The notes under the pieces: generated by a model
What the model was told of the DNA's origin: nothing
What the model saw: the letters and a program-made list of their open reading frames with translations, nothing else
Databases searched by the model: none
From: an uncultured Acidimicrobiia bacterium
Lineage (GTDB): Bacteria > Actinomycetota > Acidimicrobiia > IMCC26256 > CALEDW01
Assembly (NCBI GenBank): GCA_937949585.1
Contig: CALEDW010000180.1
Span: 1 to 11,850 of the forward strand
DNA: 11,850 nt
Direction: 5' to 3'
In this document: in pieces, positions 1 through 6,934 of the stretch
How positions within the stretch are numbered: position 1 is the first letter of the stretch
How the letters are laid out: each line of letters begins with the position of its first letter
Translations under genes and position numbers: made by a program

Positions 1-368
1 AGCTCACCCCCGGCACGGCGGCGGTGGCAGTGCCCGAGGCGGTGGGGGTCGCCCCCGAGGATCTGGTGCTGCGCCGCCACCACGGGCTCGGCCCCGTGAC
101 CGGCACCGAGCTCGACCCGACGCTGCGCCACCTCGGGGTCACCACGGTCGTGGCGGTCGGGGTGTCCCTCAACGTCGGGATCCTCGACCTGGTGTTCGGG
201 GCGGTGAACCTCGGCTACCGGGTGGTGGTCCCCACCGACGCGGTGGCCGGCGTGCCGGCCGACTACGGCCGGGCGGTGCTCGAGCACACCTTGGCCGTGG
301 TCGCGACGCTCACCACCACCGACGCGGTGGTCGGGGTGTGGGAGCGGGCCGGCGGGGTCGGCCGGTGA
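1..368 (+). CDS. Isochorismatase-like (cysteine hydrolase fold) protein, C-terminal part
   Basis: The 5' end lies outside the window; the reading frame is open from base 3. About 121 residues are visible and match the second half of the isochorismatase-like alpha/beta hydrolase fold: a 'GTELDPTLRHLGV' segment, a 'VVAVGVSLNVGI' strand-turn, then 'GYRVVVPTDAVAG' and a C-terminal helix. In most members the turn after the fourth strand carries the nucleophilic cysteine (G-x-x-T-x-x-C-V). Here that position is glycine (codon 177-179), and no cysteine occurs anywhere in the visible part. True isochorismatases such as EntB and PhzD also lack the cysteine, so the protein may be a hydrolase acting without a thioester, or it may be inactive. 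The substrate cannot be told. The stop overlaps the next gene's likely GTG start by 4 bases, so the two are probably translationally coupled. Confidence 0.8.
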   Translation, partial: LTPGTAAVAVPEAVGVAPEDLVLRRHHGLGPVTGTELDPTLRHLGVTTVVAVGVSLNVGILDLVFGAVNLGYRVVVPTDAVAGVPADYGRAVLEHTLAVVATLTTTDAVVGVWERAGGVGR

Positions 369-802
369 GCCCCAGCGCCGGGCGGCGCGCATCGAGCGGG
401 GTGGCGGTCGCCGTGGGGGTCGGCCTGGCCGGCGCCCTGGTGGCCCTGGCCGCCTGCGCCGGCGGCGGCGGTGGGGGTGCCGGCCGTCCGAGCGTGGCCG
501 GGTACCGGGCGGTGCCGCTCAGTCCGGGCCCGAGGGTCCGGGTGGAGGCGATCGACAACCGGTTCGTGCCCGGGCGGATCAAGGTGCGCGCAGGCACCCG
601 GGTGGAGTTCCGCAACGCCGGACGCAACGACCACAACGTGCTGCCGATCGACGGCGGTGGGTTCCGCCTCGACGTCGAGGACTTCCCCCCGGGTGCGCAG
701 GCGTCGTTCCGGTTCGCCCGGGACGGCGTGTACCGCTACTACTGCTCCCTGCACGGCACCGCCCGGCGGGGCATGATCGGGGTGGTGATCGTCGTCCCCT
801 GA
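365..802 (+). CDS. Cupredoxin-domain (plastocyanin/azurin-like) lipoprotein
   Basis: A 145-residue exported blue-copper protein. The N-terminus has arginines, a hydrophobic stretch (residues 13-30) and a lipobox ending 'LAAC', with Cys31 the predicted lipidation site; a Gly-rich linker follows. The rest is a cupredoxin domain with the full type-1 copper set: His90 in 'NDHNV', then Cys127, His130 and Met137 in 'YYCSLHG...GM' (C-x2-H-x6-M). It should bind one copper at the outer face of the membrane and carry electrons or deliver copper; the partner is unknown. I chose GTG 365 because it overlaps the upstream stop as GTGA. GTG 338 in the same frame would add nine residues. The next gene encodes a second lipoprotein, which suggests a shared surface role. 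Confidence 0.88.
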   Translation: MSPSAGRRASSGVAVAVGVGLAGALVALAACAGGGGGGAGRPSVAGYRAVPLSPGPRVRVEAIDNRFVPGRIKVRAGTRVEFRNAGRNDHNVLPIDGGGFRLDVEDFPPGAQASFRFARDGVYRYYCSLHGTARRGMIGVVIVVP

Positions 803-852
803 GGGGCGGCGCGCACGCGTCGGGCACGCAGACTGCACAGACCGGAGGGGGC

Positions 853-2223
853 ATGCGACGGATCATCGTGACGCTCCTGGCCGCCGCGCTGGCGGCCGGT
901 GGCCTGGGCGCGTGCGGCGGCGACGGGGACGACGGCGGCGGTCCCGGCGGCGGGACCCTCCGGCGGGTCCCGTCGCAGTACCGCTCCATCCAGGCCGCCG
1001 TCGACGCGGCCCGGCCCGGCGACCTGGTGCTGGTGAGCCCCGGGGTGTACCGGGAGGCCGTCACCGTGGAGACCCCCCGGATCGTGATCCGCGGCCTCGA
1101 CCGCACCCGCACGATCCTCGACGGCGAGTTCCGCCGGGAGAACGGGATCCGGGTGGTCGGCGCCGACGGCGTGGCGATCGAGAACCTCACCGCCCGGCAC
1201 TACACCGCCAACGGGTTCTTCTGGACCGGCGTGCGCGGCTACCGCGGCTCGTACCTCACCGCGATCCGCAACGGCGACTACGGCGTGTACGCGTTCGAGT
1301 CGACCGACGGCCTCATCGAGCGGTCCTACGCCGCCGGCAGCCCCGACGCCGGCTTCTACGTCGGGGCCTGCTACCCGTGCCGGACCGTCGTCCGCGAGGT
1401 GCTCTCGGAATGGAACGGCCTCGGGTACTCCGGCACGAACTCCGGTGGTGACCTGTACGTGATCGACTCGGTGTTCCGGGACAACCGGGTGGGGGTGGTG
1501 CCCAACGTCGGCACCTACGAGCCGTGCTTCCCGCAGCGGCGCACCACGATCGCCGGCAACCTCGTGCACTCGAACAACAACGGCCGCAGCGACGCGATCG
1601 CCACCGCGCAGCTCGCGCTCGGCAACGGGATCCTCGTGGCGGGCGGGATCGGCAACGTCGTGGTTCGCAACCGAGTGGTCGATCACGACATCACCGGGAT
1701 CGGGCTGGTGCCGATGCCCGAAGAGGATCCCCGGGTGGTGCGCTCCGCCGACCTGGGGCGCTGCGAGCGGCGACCGCCGGCCGAGGTGCTCGACGTCGCC
1801 GAGGACGCCCTGCCCGACACGCTGCTGTGGCCGGTGCTCGACAACGAGGTCCGTGACAACGCGGTGAGCGACTCGCGCCTGGCCGACCTGGCCCTGGCCA
1901 CCCTGGGCACCACCCCCACGCCCGACGGGGGGAACTGCTTCGCCGGCAACGAGGCGGCCACCACCGCCCCGACCGACCTGCAGACCAAGGCCCCGTGCGG
2001 CGGCCGCCCGTCGGGGGACTTCGACGCCGGGGCCCTCGACGTGGGGGCGCTCATCGCCCGGGACAAGCCGCCCACCGTCCCGTACCGGGAGGTGCAGCTG
2101 CCCGACCCCCCGCCGCTGCGGAACATGCCCCGGGCCGCCACCGCTCCGGCCCGCCCGGCGACGAAGGCCCCCCGGTTCCCCGACCTGTCGGCGATCCGGG
2201 TGCCCGCCCCACCGCCGCGGTGA
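853..2223 (+). CDS. Right-handed parallel beta-helix repeat lipoprotein
   Basis: A 456-residue predicted lipoprotein. The signal peptide ends in lipobox 'LGAC' with Cys21 as lipid anchor, followed by a Gly/Asp-rich linker. Residues about 37-70 hold the typical entry to a pectin-lyase fold ('SIQAAVDAARPGD', 'SPGVYREAV'). Residues about 70-330 carry repeated short strands with Asn and Gly turns ('NGDYGVYAF', 'GDLYVIDSVFRDNRVGV', 'GNGILVAGG', 'VVVRNRVVDHDITGIGL'), as in NosD-type and pectate-lyase-like helices. Six cysteines remain after processing, including a CYPC pair at 173-176 and others at 225, 304, 362 and 382, so disulfides are likely. The C-terminal tail is Pro-rich. ATG 853 is preceded by a strong GGAGGGG ribosome site at 844-850. 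I see no recognisable lyase active site. Lying beside a cupredoxin, it may bind surface polysaccharide or act in copper-protein maturation. Confidence 0.85.
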   Translation: MRRIIVTLLAAALAAGGLGACGGDGDDGGGPGGGTLRRVPSQYRSIQAAVDAARPGDLVLVSPGVYREAVTVETPRIVIRGLDRTRTILDGEFRRENGIRVVGADGVAIENLTARHYTANGFFWTGVRGYRGSYLTAIRNGDYGVYAFESTDGLIERSYAAGSPDAGFYVGACYPCRTVVREVLSEWNGLGYSGTNSGGDLYVIDSVFRDNRVGVVPNVGTYEPCFPQRRTTIAGNLVHSNNNGRSDAIATAQLALGNGILVAGGIGNVVVRNRVVDHDITGIGLVPMPEEDPRVVRSADLGRCERRPPAEVLDVAEDALPDTLLWPVLDNEVRDNAVSDSRLADLALATLGTTPTPDGGNCFAGNEAATTAPTDLQTKAPCGGRPSGDFDAGALDVGALIARDKPPTVPYREVQLPDPPPLRNMPRAATAPARPATKAPRFPDLSAIRVPAPPPR

Positions 2224-2228
2224 GGTGA

Positions 2229-2876
2229 GGCGGTCCCGGGTGCCGCGCCGGTCGGGGTCGCGCGTCCTGCCGGTGCCGATCGTCCCTGGCCGCCGCCGGC
2301 GGCACCACCTGCGACCACCCCGGCGACACCGCCTCGTACTGGGCGCCGTCGTTGCGCCGCCGCGATCGGGCGCTTCGGCCGCTGGGCCTCGACGCCTACT
2401 ACCGGGTCGCACCGGGGGTCGACCCCGCCGCCGTGCGGCCCTACCCCCTGGGCCTGGTCATGCCGGCCGGCGACCCGTTCACCCGCCGGCCGCTGCCCCG
2501 GCAGGTGCTGGCCTGGGGTTGCGGGTCCGGCCCGGTGGTCTCCTCCGGCTTCCCCGACTGCTGGGACGGGCGGCGCCTCGACAGCCCCGGCCACCGGGCC
2601 CACGTTGCCCACTCCGGGCGGAGCGGCTGCCCGTCGGGCCACCCGGTGGCGCTGCCCCGGCTCACCCTCGTGATCTGGTACCCGCACCGCGGCCCGGCCG
2701 GGGGGTTGTCGTTGTCGTCCGGCGGGCCGCACACCGCCCACGCCGACTTCCTCAACGCCTGGCAGCCCGGGGCGCTGGCCCGGGAGGTGCGCTGCCTGCG
2801 CCGTGGGGTGGTGTGCAGCGCGGCGCGTCCCGTCCCACCGGGCGTCGTGCGGCGCGACGGCACCCCGGGAATCTGA
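2229..2876 (+). pseudogene. DUF1996 domain protein, N-terminally truncated remnant
   Basis: The frame reads clear DUF1996 blocks in order: 'SSLAAAGGTTCDHPGDTASYW' (trimmed here at the W; it continues APSL), 'AYYRVAPG', 'SSGFPDCWDG', 'LDSPGHRAHVAH', 'CPSGHPVALPRLTL', 'SLSSGGPHTAHADF' and 'NAW'. The frame is closed by a TGA at 2226-2228. The only usable in-frame start is TTG 2352, which lies inside the domain and would drop the TTC...YW block. The family's N-terminal section (the DPIV-x-PG and Ser-His-x-His-x-Phe-x-Gly motifs and any signal peptide) is absent from all three forward frames here. The remnant is about 215 codons against roughly 300 in the family. Frame 2 from GTG 2225 reads 'LPVPIVPG' over the same bases as SSLAAAG, which may be coincidence or the scar of a deletion. 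Biochemical function of DUF1996 is unknown to me. Confidence 0.75.
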
Positions 2877-2889
2877 CGCCCCGTCAGAT
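2871..2889. promoter_or_regulatory. Perfect palindromic operator, probably for a TetR-family repressor
   Basis: ATCTGACG-CCC-CGTCAGAT is a perfect 8+8 inverted repeat with a 3-base spacer. It ends two bases before the -10 hexamer of the amidohydrolase gene, so a bound dimer would cover the -35 to -10 region and repress. Size and symmetry suit a TetR-family dimer. The regulator is not in the window. Confidence 0.65.
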
Positions 2890-2890
2890 G

Positions 2891-2902
2891 TAGGCTCCGT
2901 GC
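2891..2902 (+). promoter_or_regulatory. Leaderless-type promoter of the amidohydrolase gene
   Basis: TAGGCT at 2891-2896 fits the actinobacterial -10 consensus TANNNT. Exactly six bases separate it from ATG 2903, so transcription would start on the A of the start codon. No Shine-Dalgarno sequence lies upstream of the ATG, which agrees with a leaderless message. No clear -35 is visible. Confidence 0.6.
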
Positions 2903-4114
2903 ATGTTCACCCCGGAGACCTTCCCGAAGGTCGTCTCGGTCGACGACCACGTCGTCGAACCGCCGAACGTCTGGCAGGACCGGCTCCCCGCCCGCTTCCG
3001 GGAGGAGGGTCCGCGGGTGGTGCGCACCAAGATCGCCGAGATGACCTTCGTCGGCGGGCGCTTCGAGTACCGGGCGGCGGAGCCGGGTGAGGACGGCACC
3101 TGGTGCGACTGGTGGTACTGCGAGGACCTGCGCTGGCCGCAGACCCGCCTGTCCGCCGCGGCCGGCTACCCCCGCGAGGAGGTGACGGTCAGCCCGATCA
3201 CCTACGACGACATGCGCCCCGGCTGCTACGACCCCGTCGCCCGTCTCGCCGACATGGACCGCAACTGGACCGAGGCGTCGCTCTCGTTCCCCACGTTCCC
3301 CCGCTTCTGCGGCCAGACGTTCCTGGAACGGCGTGACAAGGAGCTCGCCGACGCCTGCGTGCGGGCCTACAACGACTGGATGTTCGAGGAGTGGTGCGCC
3401 GGCTCGGGCGGGCGGCTCATCCCGCTGTCGATCGTCCAGCTCTGGGATGCCGGCCTTGCGGCCGCCGAGGTGCGGCGCAACGCCGCCCGGGGCGGGCGGG
3501 CCGTGGCGTTCACCGAGATCCCCCCGTTCCTCGGGCTGCCGTCGGTGCACACCGACTACTGGGACCCGTTCTTCGCCGCCTGTGCCGAGACCGGCACGGT
3601 GGTGTGCATGCACATCGGCTCGAGCTCGAAGATGCCCTCCACCAGTGCCGATGCGCCGGCCGCGGTGGGCTCGACGCTCACGTACATGAACGCGGCGATG
3701 TCGCTGGTGGACTACCTGATGTCGGGGGTGCTGGAGCGGTTCCCGGCGCTGCGCCTCGCGTACTCGGAGGGCCAGATCGGCTGGATCCCCTACATCCTGG
3801 AGCGTGCCGACGTGGTGTGGCGGGAGAACCGGGCCTGGGGTGGCGTCGCCGACCGGGTGACGAAGCCGCCGTCGGAGCTGTTCCGGCAGCACGTGTACGG
3901 CTGCTTCTTCGACGACGCGCACGGCCTGGCCTCCCTGGAGGCGATCGGCGAGGACAACGTGACCTTCGAGACCGACTACCCCCACAGCGACTCCACCTGG
4001 CCGCACACCAAGAAGGTGGCGATGGAGATCATGGCCGGCCTCGACGACGACGTGATCCGCAAGATCGTGCGCACCAACGCCATCCGGATGCTGGCGCTCG
4101 ACCTCGAACCCTGA
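2903..4114 (+). CDS. Amidohydrolase-2 family metal-dependent hydrolase/decarboxylase
   Basis: A 403-residue TIM-barrel amidohydrolase of the ACMSD-like group. The metal-site signatures are visible: an N-terminal 'SVDDHVVEP' with D14-x-H16, a mid-barrel His237 in 'VCMHIGSSS', and a C-terminal 'FETDYPHSD' with Asp358 and His361. Members with this 'VDDHVVEPP' start are abundant in actinobacteria and are usually annotated only as amidohydrolase; known relatives decarboxylate aromatic acids or hydrolyse ring products, so C-C or C-N cleavage of a catabolic intermediate is likely, substrate unknown. The enzyme should be cytosolic. It stands alone behind its own operator and leaderless promoter. Its stop is 13 bases from the stop of the convergent dehydrogenase gene. 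Confidence 0.88.
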   Translation: MFTPETFPKVVSVDDHVVEPPNVWQDRLPARFREEGPRVVRTKIAEMTFVGGRFEYRAAEPGEDGTWCDWWYCEDLRWPQTRLSAAAGYPREEVTVSPITYDDMRPGCYDPVARLADMDRNWTEASLSFPTFPRFCGQTFLERRDKELADACVRAYNDWMFEEWCAGSGGRLIPLSIVQLWDAGLAAAEVRRNAARGGRAVAFTEIPPFLGLPSVHTDYWDPFFAACAETGTVVCMHIGSSSKMPSTSADAPAAVGSTLTYMNAAMSLVDYLMSGVLERFPALRLAYSEGQIGWIPYILERADVVWRENRAWGGVADRVTKPPSELFRQHVYGCFFDDAHGLASLEAIGEDNVTFETDYPHSDSTWPHTKKVAMEIMAGLDDDVIRKIVRTNAIRMLALDLEP

Positions 4115-4127
4115 GCGACGGGCCCTC

Positions 4128-5408
4128 TCAAGGGAACAGGCCCCGCACCCGGATCGCCTCCGCCACCCGTTCCAGGGCCACCACGTGGGCGGCGCGCCGC
4201 AGCGAGACCCCGAGATGCTCGGCCCGGGCCCACACCTCGGCGAACCCGCGACGCATCGTGGCGTCGAGACGGTCGGCGGCCACGCCCGGTTCCCAGGCGA
4301 TCCCCTGGCGGTTCTGGGCCCATTCGAACCACGACGAGGTGACCCCGCCCCCGTTGGCCACCACGTCGGGCACCACGACCACGCCCCGCTCGTGCAGGAT
4401 CGGGTCGGCCTCGGCCAGCGTCGGGCCGTTGGCGGCTTCCACCACCACCCGGGCGGCGAGGCGGCGGGCCACCTCGGCGTCGACGGCCCGGGCCAACGCG
4501 GCCGGCACCGCCAGTTCGGCCGGCACCTCCCACAGCTCGCCGCTTCGCAGCGCCTCCCCTTCGGGGAACCCGGCGACGCTCCCGGTGGCGGCGACGTGGC
4601 GGGCCAACTCGGCCACGTCGAGCCCGCCCGGGTTGTGCACCGCACCGGCGACGTCGGCGACGGCCACCACCCGCATCCCCGCCGAGTGCAGCAGGAACGC
4701 CAGCGGTGCGCCCACCTTGCCGAACCCCTGGATCACGGCCCGGGCCCCGGCCAGCGGCAGGCCGAGCGCGCCGAAGGTGGCCCGGACGCAGGTCACGATC
4801 CCTGCCGCCGTCGAGCCGGCGTGCTCGGCGGTTCCCCCGACCGCCAACGGCTTCCCGGTCACCGAGCCCGAGAGCCGCTCCCCCCTGGCCATCGAGATCG
4901 TGTCCATGAGCCAGGCCATCACCCGTCCGTCGGTGTTCACGTCCGGGGCCGGTACGTCCTGGTCGGGGCCGAGCAGCGGCAGGATCTCCCAGGTGAAGCG
5001 GCGGGTGAGGCGTTCCAACTCCCCGAGCGACATCCGGGTGGGGTCGCAGCGCACCCCGCCCTTGGCGCCACCGAACGGCAGGTCGAGCACCGCCGTCTTC
5101 ACCGTCATGGCGAAGGCCAGGGCCATGACCTCGTCGAGGTCGAGGTCGGGATGGAACCGGATCCCGCCCTTGGCCGGGCCGCGGGTGATGTCGTGGTGCA
5201 CCCGCCACCCGGTGAACACCCGCACCTGCCCGTCGTCCATCCGGACCGGGACGGACACCTCGAGGATCCGGTGGGGGCGGGAGAGGCGGCGGTGGACGTC
5301 GGGGTCGATCCCGGCGAGCGCCGCGGCGTCGGCGAGCAGTGCGAGCGCCTCCGACCAGCGGGTCCCGGGGTGGCCGAGGGTCAGCGGGTCGGGCTCGTGG
5401 GTGACGAT
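4128..5408 (-). CDS. gdhA: Glutamate dehydrogenase (Glu/Leu/Phe/Val family), non-canonical start
   Basis: It catalyses reversible oxidative deamination of glutamate to 2-oxoglutarate and ammonia. With the start at 5408 the protein has 426 residues. Catalytic lysines are K80 ('GPAKGGIRFHP'), K104 ('TVKTA') and K116 ('FGGAKGG'), and Asp156 lies in 'PAPDVNTD'. These spacings (24, 12, 40) equal those of K89/K113/K125/D165 in clostridial GDH. The nucleotide-binding loop 'GFGKVG' is at 228-233, and 'VTSSWFEWAQN' resembles GDH rather than leucine dehydrogenase. The first ATG/GTG/TTG in frame is GTG 5258, which would give 376 residues and cut away a clearly family-like N-terminus ('RWSEALALLADAAALAGID', 'RRLSRPHRILEVSVPV'). 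I place the start at ATC 5408 because it sits six bases after a TACCCT -10. CTG 5384 or CTG 5339 (with GGAGG eight bases before it) are alternatives. Function is secure, start is not. Confidence 0.85.
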   Translation of the reverse strand: MVTHEPDPLTLGHPGTRWSEALALLADAAALAGIDPDVHRRLSRPHRILEVSVPVRMDDGQVRVFTGWRVHHDITRGPAKGGIRFHPDLDLDEVMALAFAMTVKTAVLDLPFGGAKGGVRCDPTRMSLGELERLTRRFTWEILPLLGPDQDVPAPDVNTDGRVMAWLMDTISMARGERLSGSVTGKPLAVGGTAEHAGSTAAGIVTCVRATFGALGLPLAGARAVIQGFGKVGAPLAFLLHSAGMRVVAVADVAGAVHNPGGLDVAELARHVAATGSVAGFPEGEALRSGELWEVPAELAVPAALARAVDAEVARRLAARVVVEAANGPTLAEADPILHERGVVVVPDVVANGGGVTSSWFEWAQNRQGIAWEPGVAADRLDATMRRGFAEVWARAEHLGVSLRRAAHVVALERVAEAIRVRGLFP

Positions 5409-5420
5409 GTGGCGAGGGTA
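5409..5420 (-). promoter_or_regulatory. Candidate leaderless promoter of the glutamate dehydrogenase gene
   Basis: On the minus strand TACCCT (5420-5415) is followed by six bases, then ATC at 5408-5406. The spacing matches the other leaderless promoters in the window. The weakness is that leaderless translation usually needs ATG or GTG, so the start codon must be checked. Confidence 0.4.
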
Positions 5421-5443
5421 GCCCGGCCCCCTGGCCCCTGAAT

Positions 5444-5457
5444 GAGAACGTGTTCTA
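5444..5457. promoter_or_regulatory. KstR-like palindromic operator
   Basis: GAGAACGTGTTCTA has 5+5 inverted arms (AGAAC/GTTCT) around GT. It fits the KstR consensus TNNAACNNGTTNNA, known from cholesterol-catabolism promoters of mycobacteria and relatives, at every fixed base except the first (G for T). Its right edge overlaps the -10 of the aldehyde dehydrogenase operon and it lies about 25 bases upstream of the -10 of the divergent dehydrogenase gene. Repression relieved by an acyl-CoA-type ligand is the natural inference. Confidence 0.65.
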
Positions 5458-5467
5458 ACCTCGGGCG
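5456..5467 (+). promoter_or_regulatory. Leaderless-type promoter of the aldehyde dehydrogenase operon
   Basis: TAACCT at 5456-5461, six bases, then GTG 5468. The hexamer shares its first two bases with the KstR-like operator, so regulator and polymerase would compete. No Shine-Dalgarno sequence is present. Confidence 0.6.
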
Positions 5468-6934
5468 GTGCCGATCGGGGGGCCCTACGAGCTGTTGATC
5501 GGGGGCCGCTGGGTCCCCGGCGCTGCCGGCACGTACCCGGTGCGGAACCCTGCCACCGAGGAGGTGGTCGGCGAGGCGCCGGAAGCGAGCGTCGACCAGG
5601 CGGCGGAGGCGGCCGAGGCGGCGGCCGGCGCGTTCCCGGCCTGGGCGGCCACCGAGCCGGGTGAGCGCGCCGCGCTGCTGCACGCCGCGGCCGGCGCGCT
5701 GCGCACCCTGGCCCCGAACCTGGTGCCGCTGGTGATCGCCGAGACCGGCTGCACCGCCACCGTGGGGCGCACGATGCAGGTGCCCCAGGCCGCGGTGCGC
5801 CTCGAGCGTTACGCCGACGGCGCGCTGGAGCCCACGGTGATCCCGTTGCCGCCCCAGGAGATGCCCCACACCGCGCTCGCCCCCGGCGGGCTCATCGGCG
5901 CGATCGCCCGGCGGGTGCCGGTGGGGGTGGTGGCCTGCATCACGCCGTACAACTTCCCGATCGTGAACATGGCCGGCAAGATCGGCCCGGCGCTCGCCAT
6001 GGGGAACACCGTGGTGATCCGCCCCGCTCCCCAGGACCCGCTGGCCGTCATCGAGCTGGTCCGCATCCTCGACGCGGTGGGGTTCCCGCCCGGCGTGGTG
6101 AACGTGGTCACCGGGTCCGGTCCCGAGACCGGCGCGGCGCTGGTGGAGGACCCGCACGTCGACATGGTGTCGTTCACCGGGTCCACCGCGGTGGGGCGGC
6201 GCATCGGGGAGGTCGCCGGACGCACGATGAAGCGCCGGCTGCTCGAGCTGGGCGGCAAGGGGGCGGCGCTGGTGTTGGACGACGCGGACGTGCGCCGGGC
6301 CGTCGCGATGATCGCCTCCACCTGGACGTTCCACTCCGGCCAGATCTGCACCGCCCCGACGCGGGCGATCGTGCACCGATCTCGGTACGACGAGGTGGTC
6401 GAGACCCTGGCCACGACGGCCGGCACCCTCACGATCGGCGACCCGCTCGCCCCCGACACCGTGGTCGGTCCCCTGATCTCCGCCGCCCAGCGCGACCGGG
6501 TGCTGGGGCACATCCGCGCCGGGCTGGCCGAGGGCGCCACGCTCGTCCACGGCGGCGACGAGGCCGCCGTGCCCGACCGGGGGTTCTACGTGGCGCCCAC
6601 GCTGCTCGCCGACTGCCGCCCCGACGCGACGGTGGTACAGGAGGAGATCTTCGGTCCGGTGATCGTGGCGTTGCCCTTCGACGACGAGGACGAGGGCGTC
6701 GCCCTCGTCAACGGCACCCCCTACGGCCTGTACGACTACGTGTTCAGCGGCGACACCGCCCGGGCGATGCGGATCTCCCGGCGCCTGCGGACCGGCAACG
6801 TGGGGATCAACACCGTCCAGCGCAACCATGAGACCCCGTTCGGCGGGATGCGCCAGAGCGGCGTCGGGCGGGACGGCGGCTCCTTCGGACTCCACGCCTA
6901 CTCCGAGCTGCAGTCGGTGGTCTGGCCGGGATGA
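5468..6934 (+). CDS. Aldehyde dehydrogenase family protein, NAD(P)-dependent
   Basis: A 488-residue cytosolic enzyme oxidising an aldehyde to its acid with NAD(P). It has the normal full length and all key residues: Asn162 in 'PYNFP', 'FTGSTAVGRRI' of the coenzyme fold, general base Glu260 in 'LLELGGKG', nucleophile Cys294 in 'HSGQICTAP', and 'EEIFGPV' near the C-terminus. The aldehyde cannot be predicted. It is the first gene of an operon with two LLM oxidoreductases: its stop overlaps the next ATG as ATGA. The start GTG 5468 is fixed by the -10 hexamer six bases upstream. A KstR-like site overlaps the promoter, so a role in lipid, steroid or terpenoid breakdown is likely. A bioluminescence role is not supported. 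Confidence 0.93.
   Translation: MPIGGPYELLIGGRWVPGAAGTYPVRNPATEEVVGEAPEASVDQAAEAAEAAAGAFPAWAATEPGERAALLHAAAGALRTLAPNLVPLVIAETGCTATVGRTMQVPQAAVRLERYADGALEPTVIPLPPQEMPHTALAPGGLIGAIARRVPVGVVACITPYNFPIVNMAGKIGPALAMGNTVVIRPAPQDPLAVIELVRILDAVGFPPGVVNVVTGSGPETGAALVEDPHVDMVSFTGSTAVGRRIGEVAGRTMKRRLLELGGKGAALVLDDADVRRAVAMIASTWTFHSGQICTAPTRAIVHRSRYDEVVETLATTAGTLTIGDPLAPDTVVGPLISAAQRDRVLGHIRAGLAEGATLVHGGDEAAVPDRGFYVAPTLLADCRPDATVVQEEIFGPVIVALPFDDEDEGVALVNGTPYGLYDYVFSGDTARAMRISRRLRTGNVGINTVQRNHETPFGGMRQSGVGRDGGSFGLHAYSELQSVVWPG

Noticed and set aside
739..2412. 557-codon open frame on the minus strand across the beta-helix gene
   Set aside because: Low-complexity Arg/Gly/Val/His-rich product and no family motif; a shadow of a real gene in very GC-rich DNA. 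The same applies to the long frames at 2441-4645 (-), 3391-5421 (+), 5381-6895 (-), 8735-10993 (-) and 8821-11250 (+).
2225..2893. 222-codon frame starting at GTG 2225
   Set aside because: Almost wholly Arg/Pro/Gly after the first 25 residues, while frame 0 over the same bases gives clear DUF1996 motifs.
4115..4145. Possible terminator between the convergent amidohydrolase and dehydrogenase genes
   Set aside because: Only 4-5 base stems (CCCT/AGGG, GGGCC/GGCCC) and no T-tract; expected by chance at this GC content.
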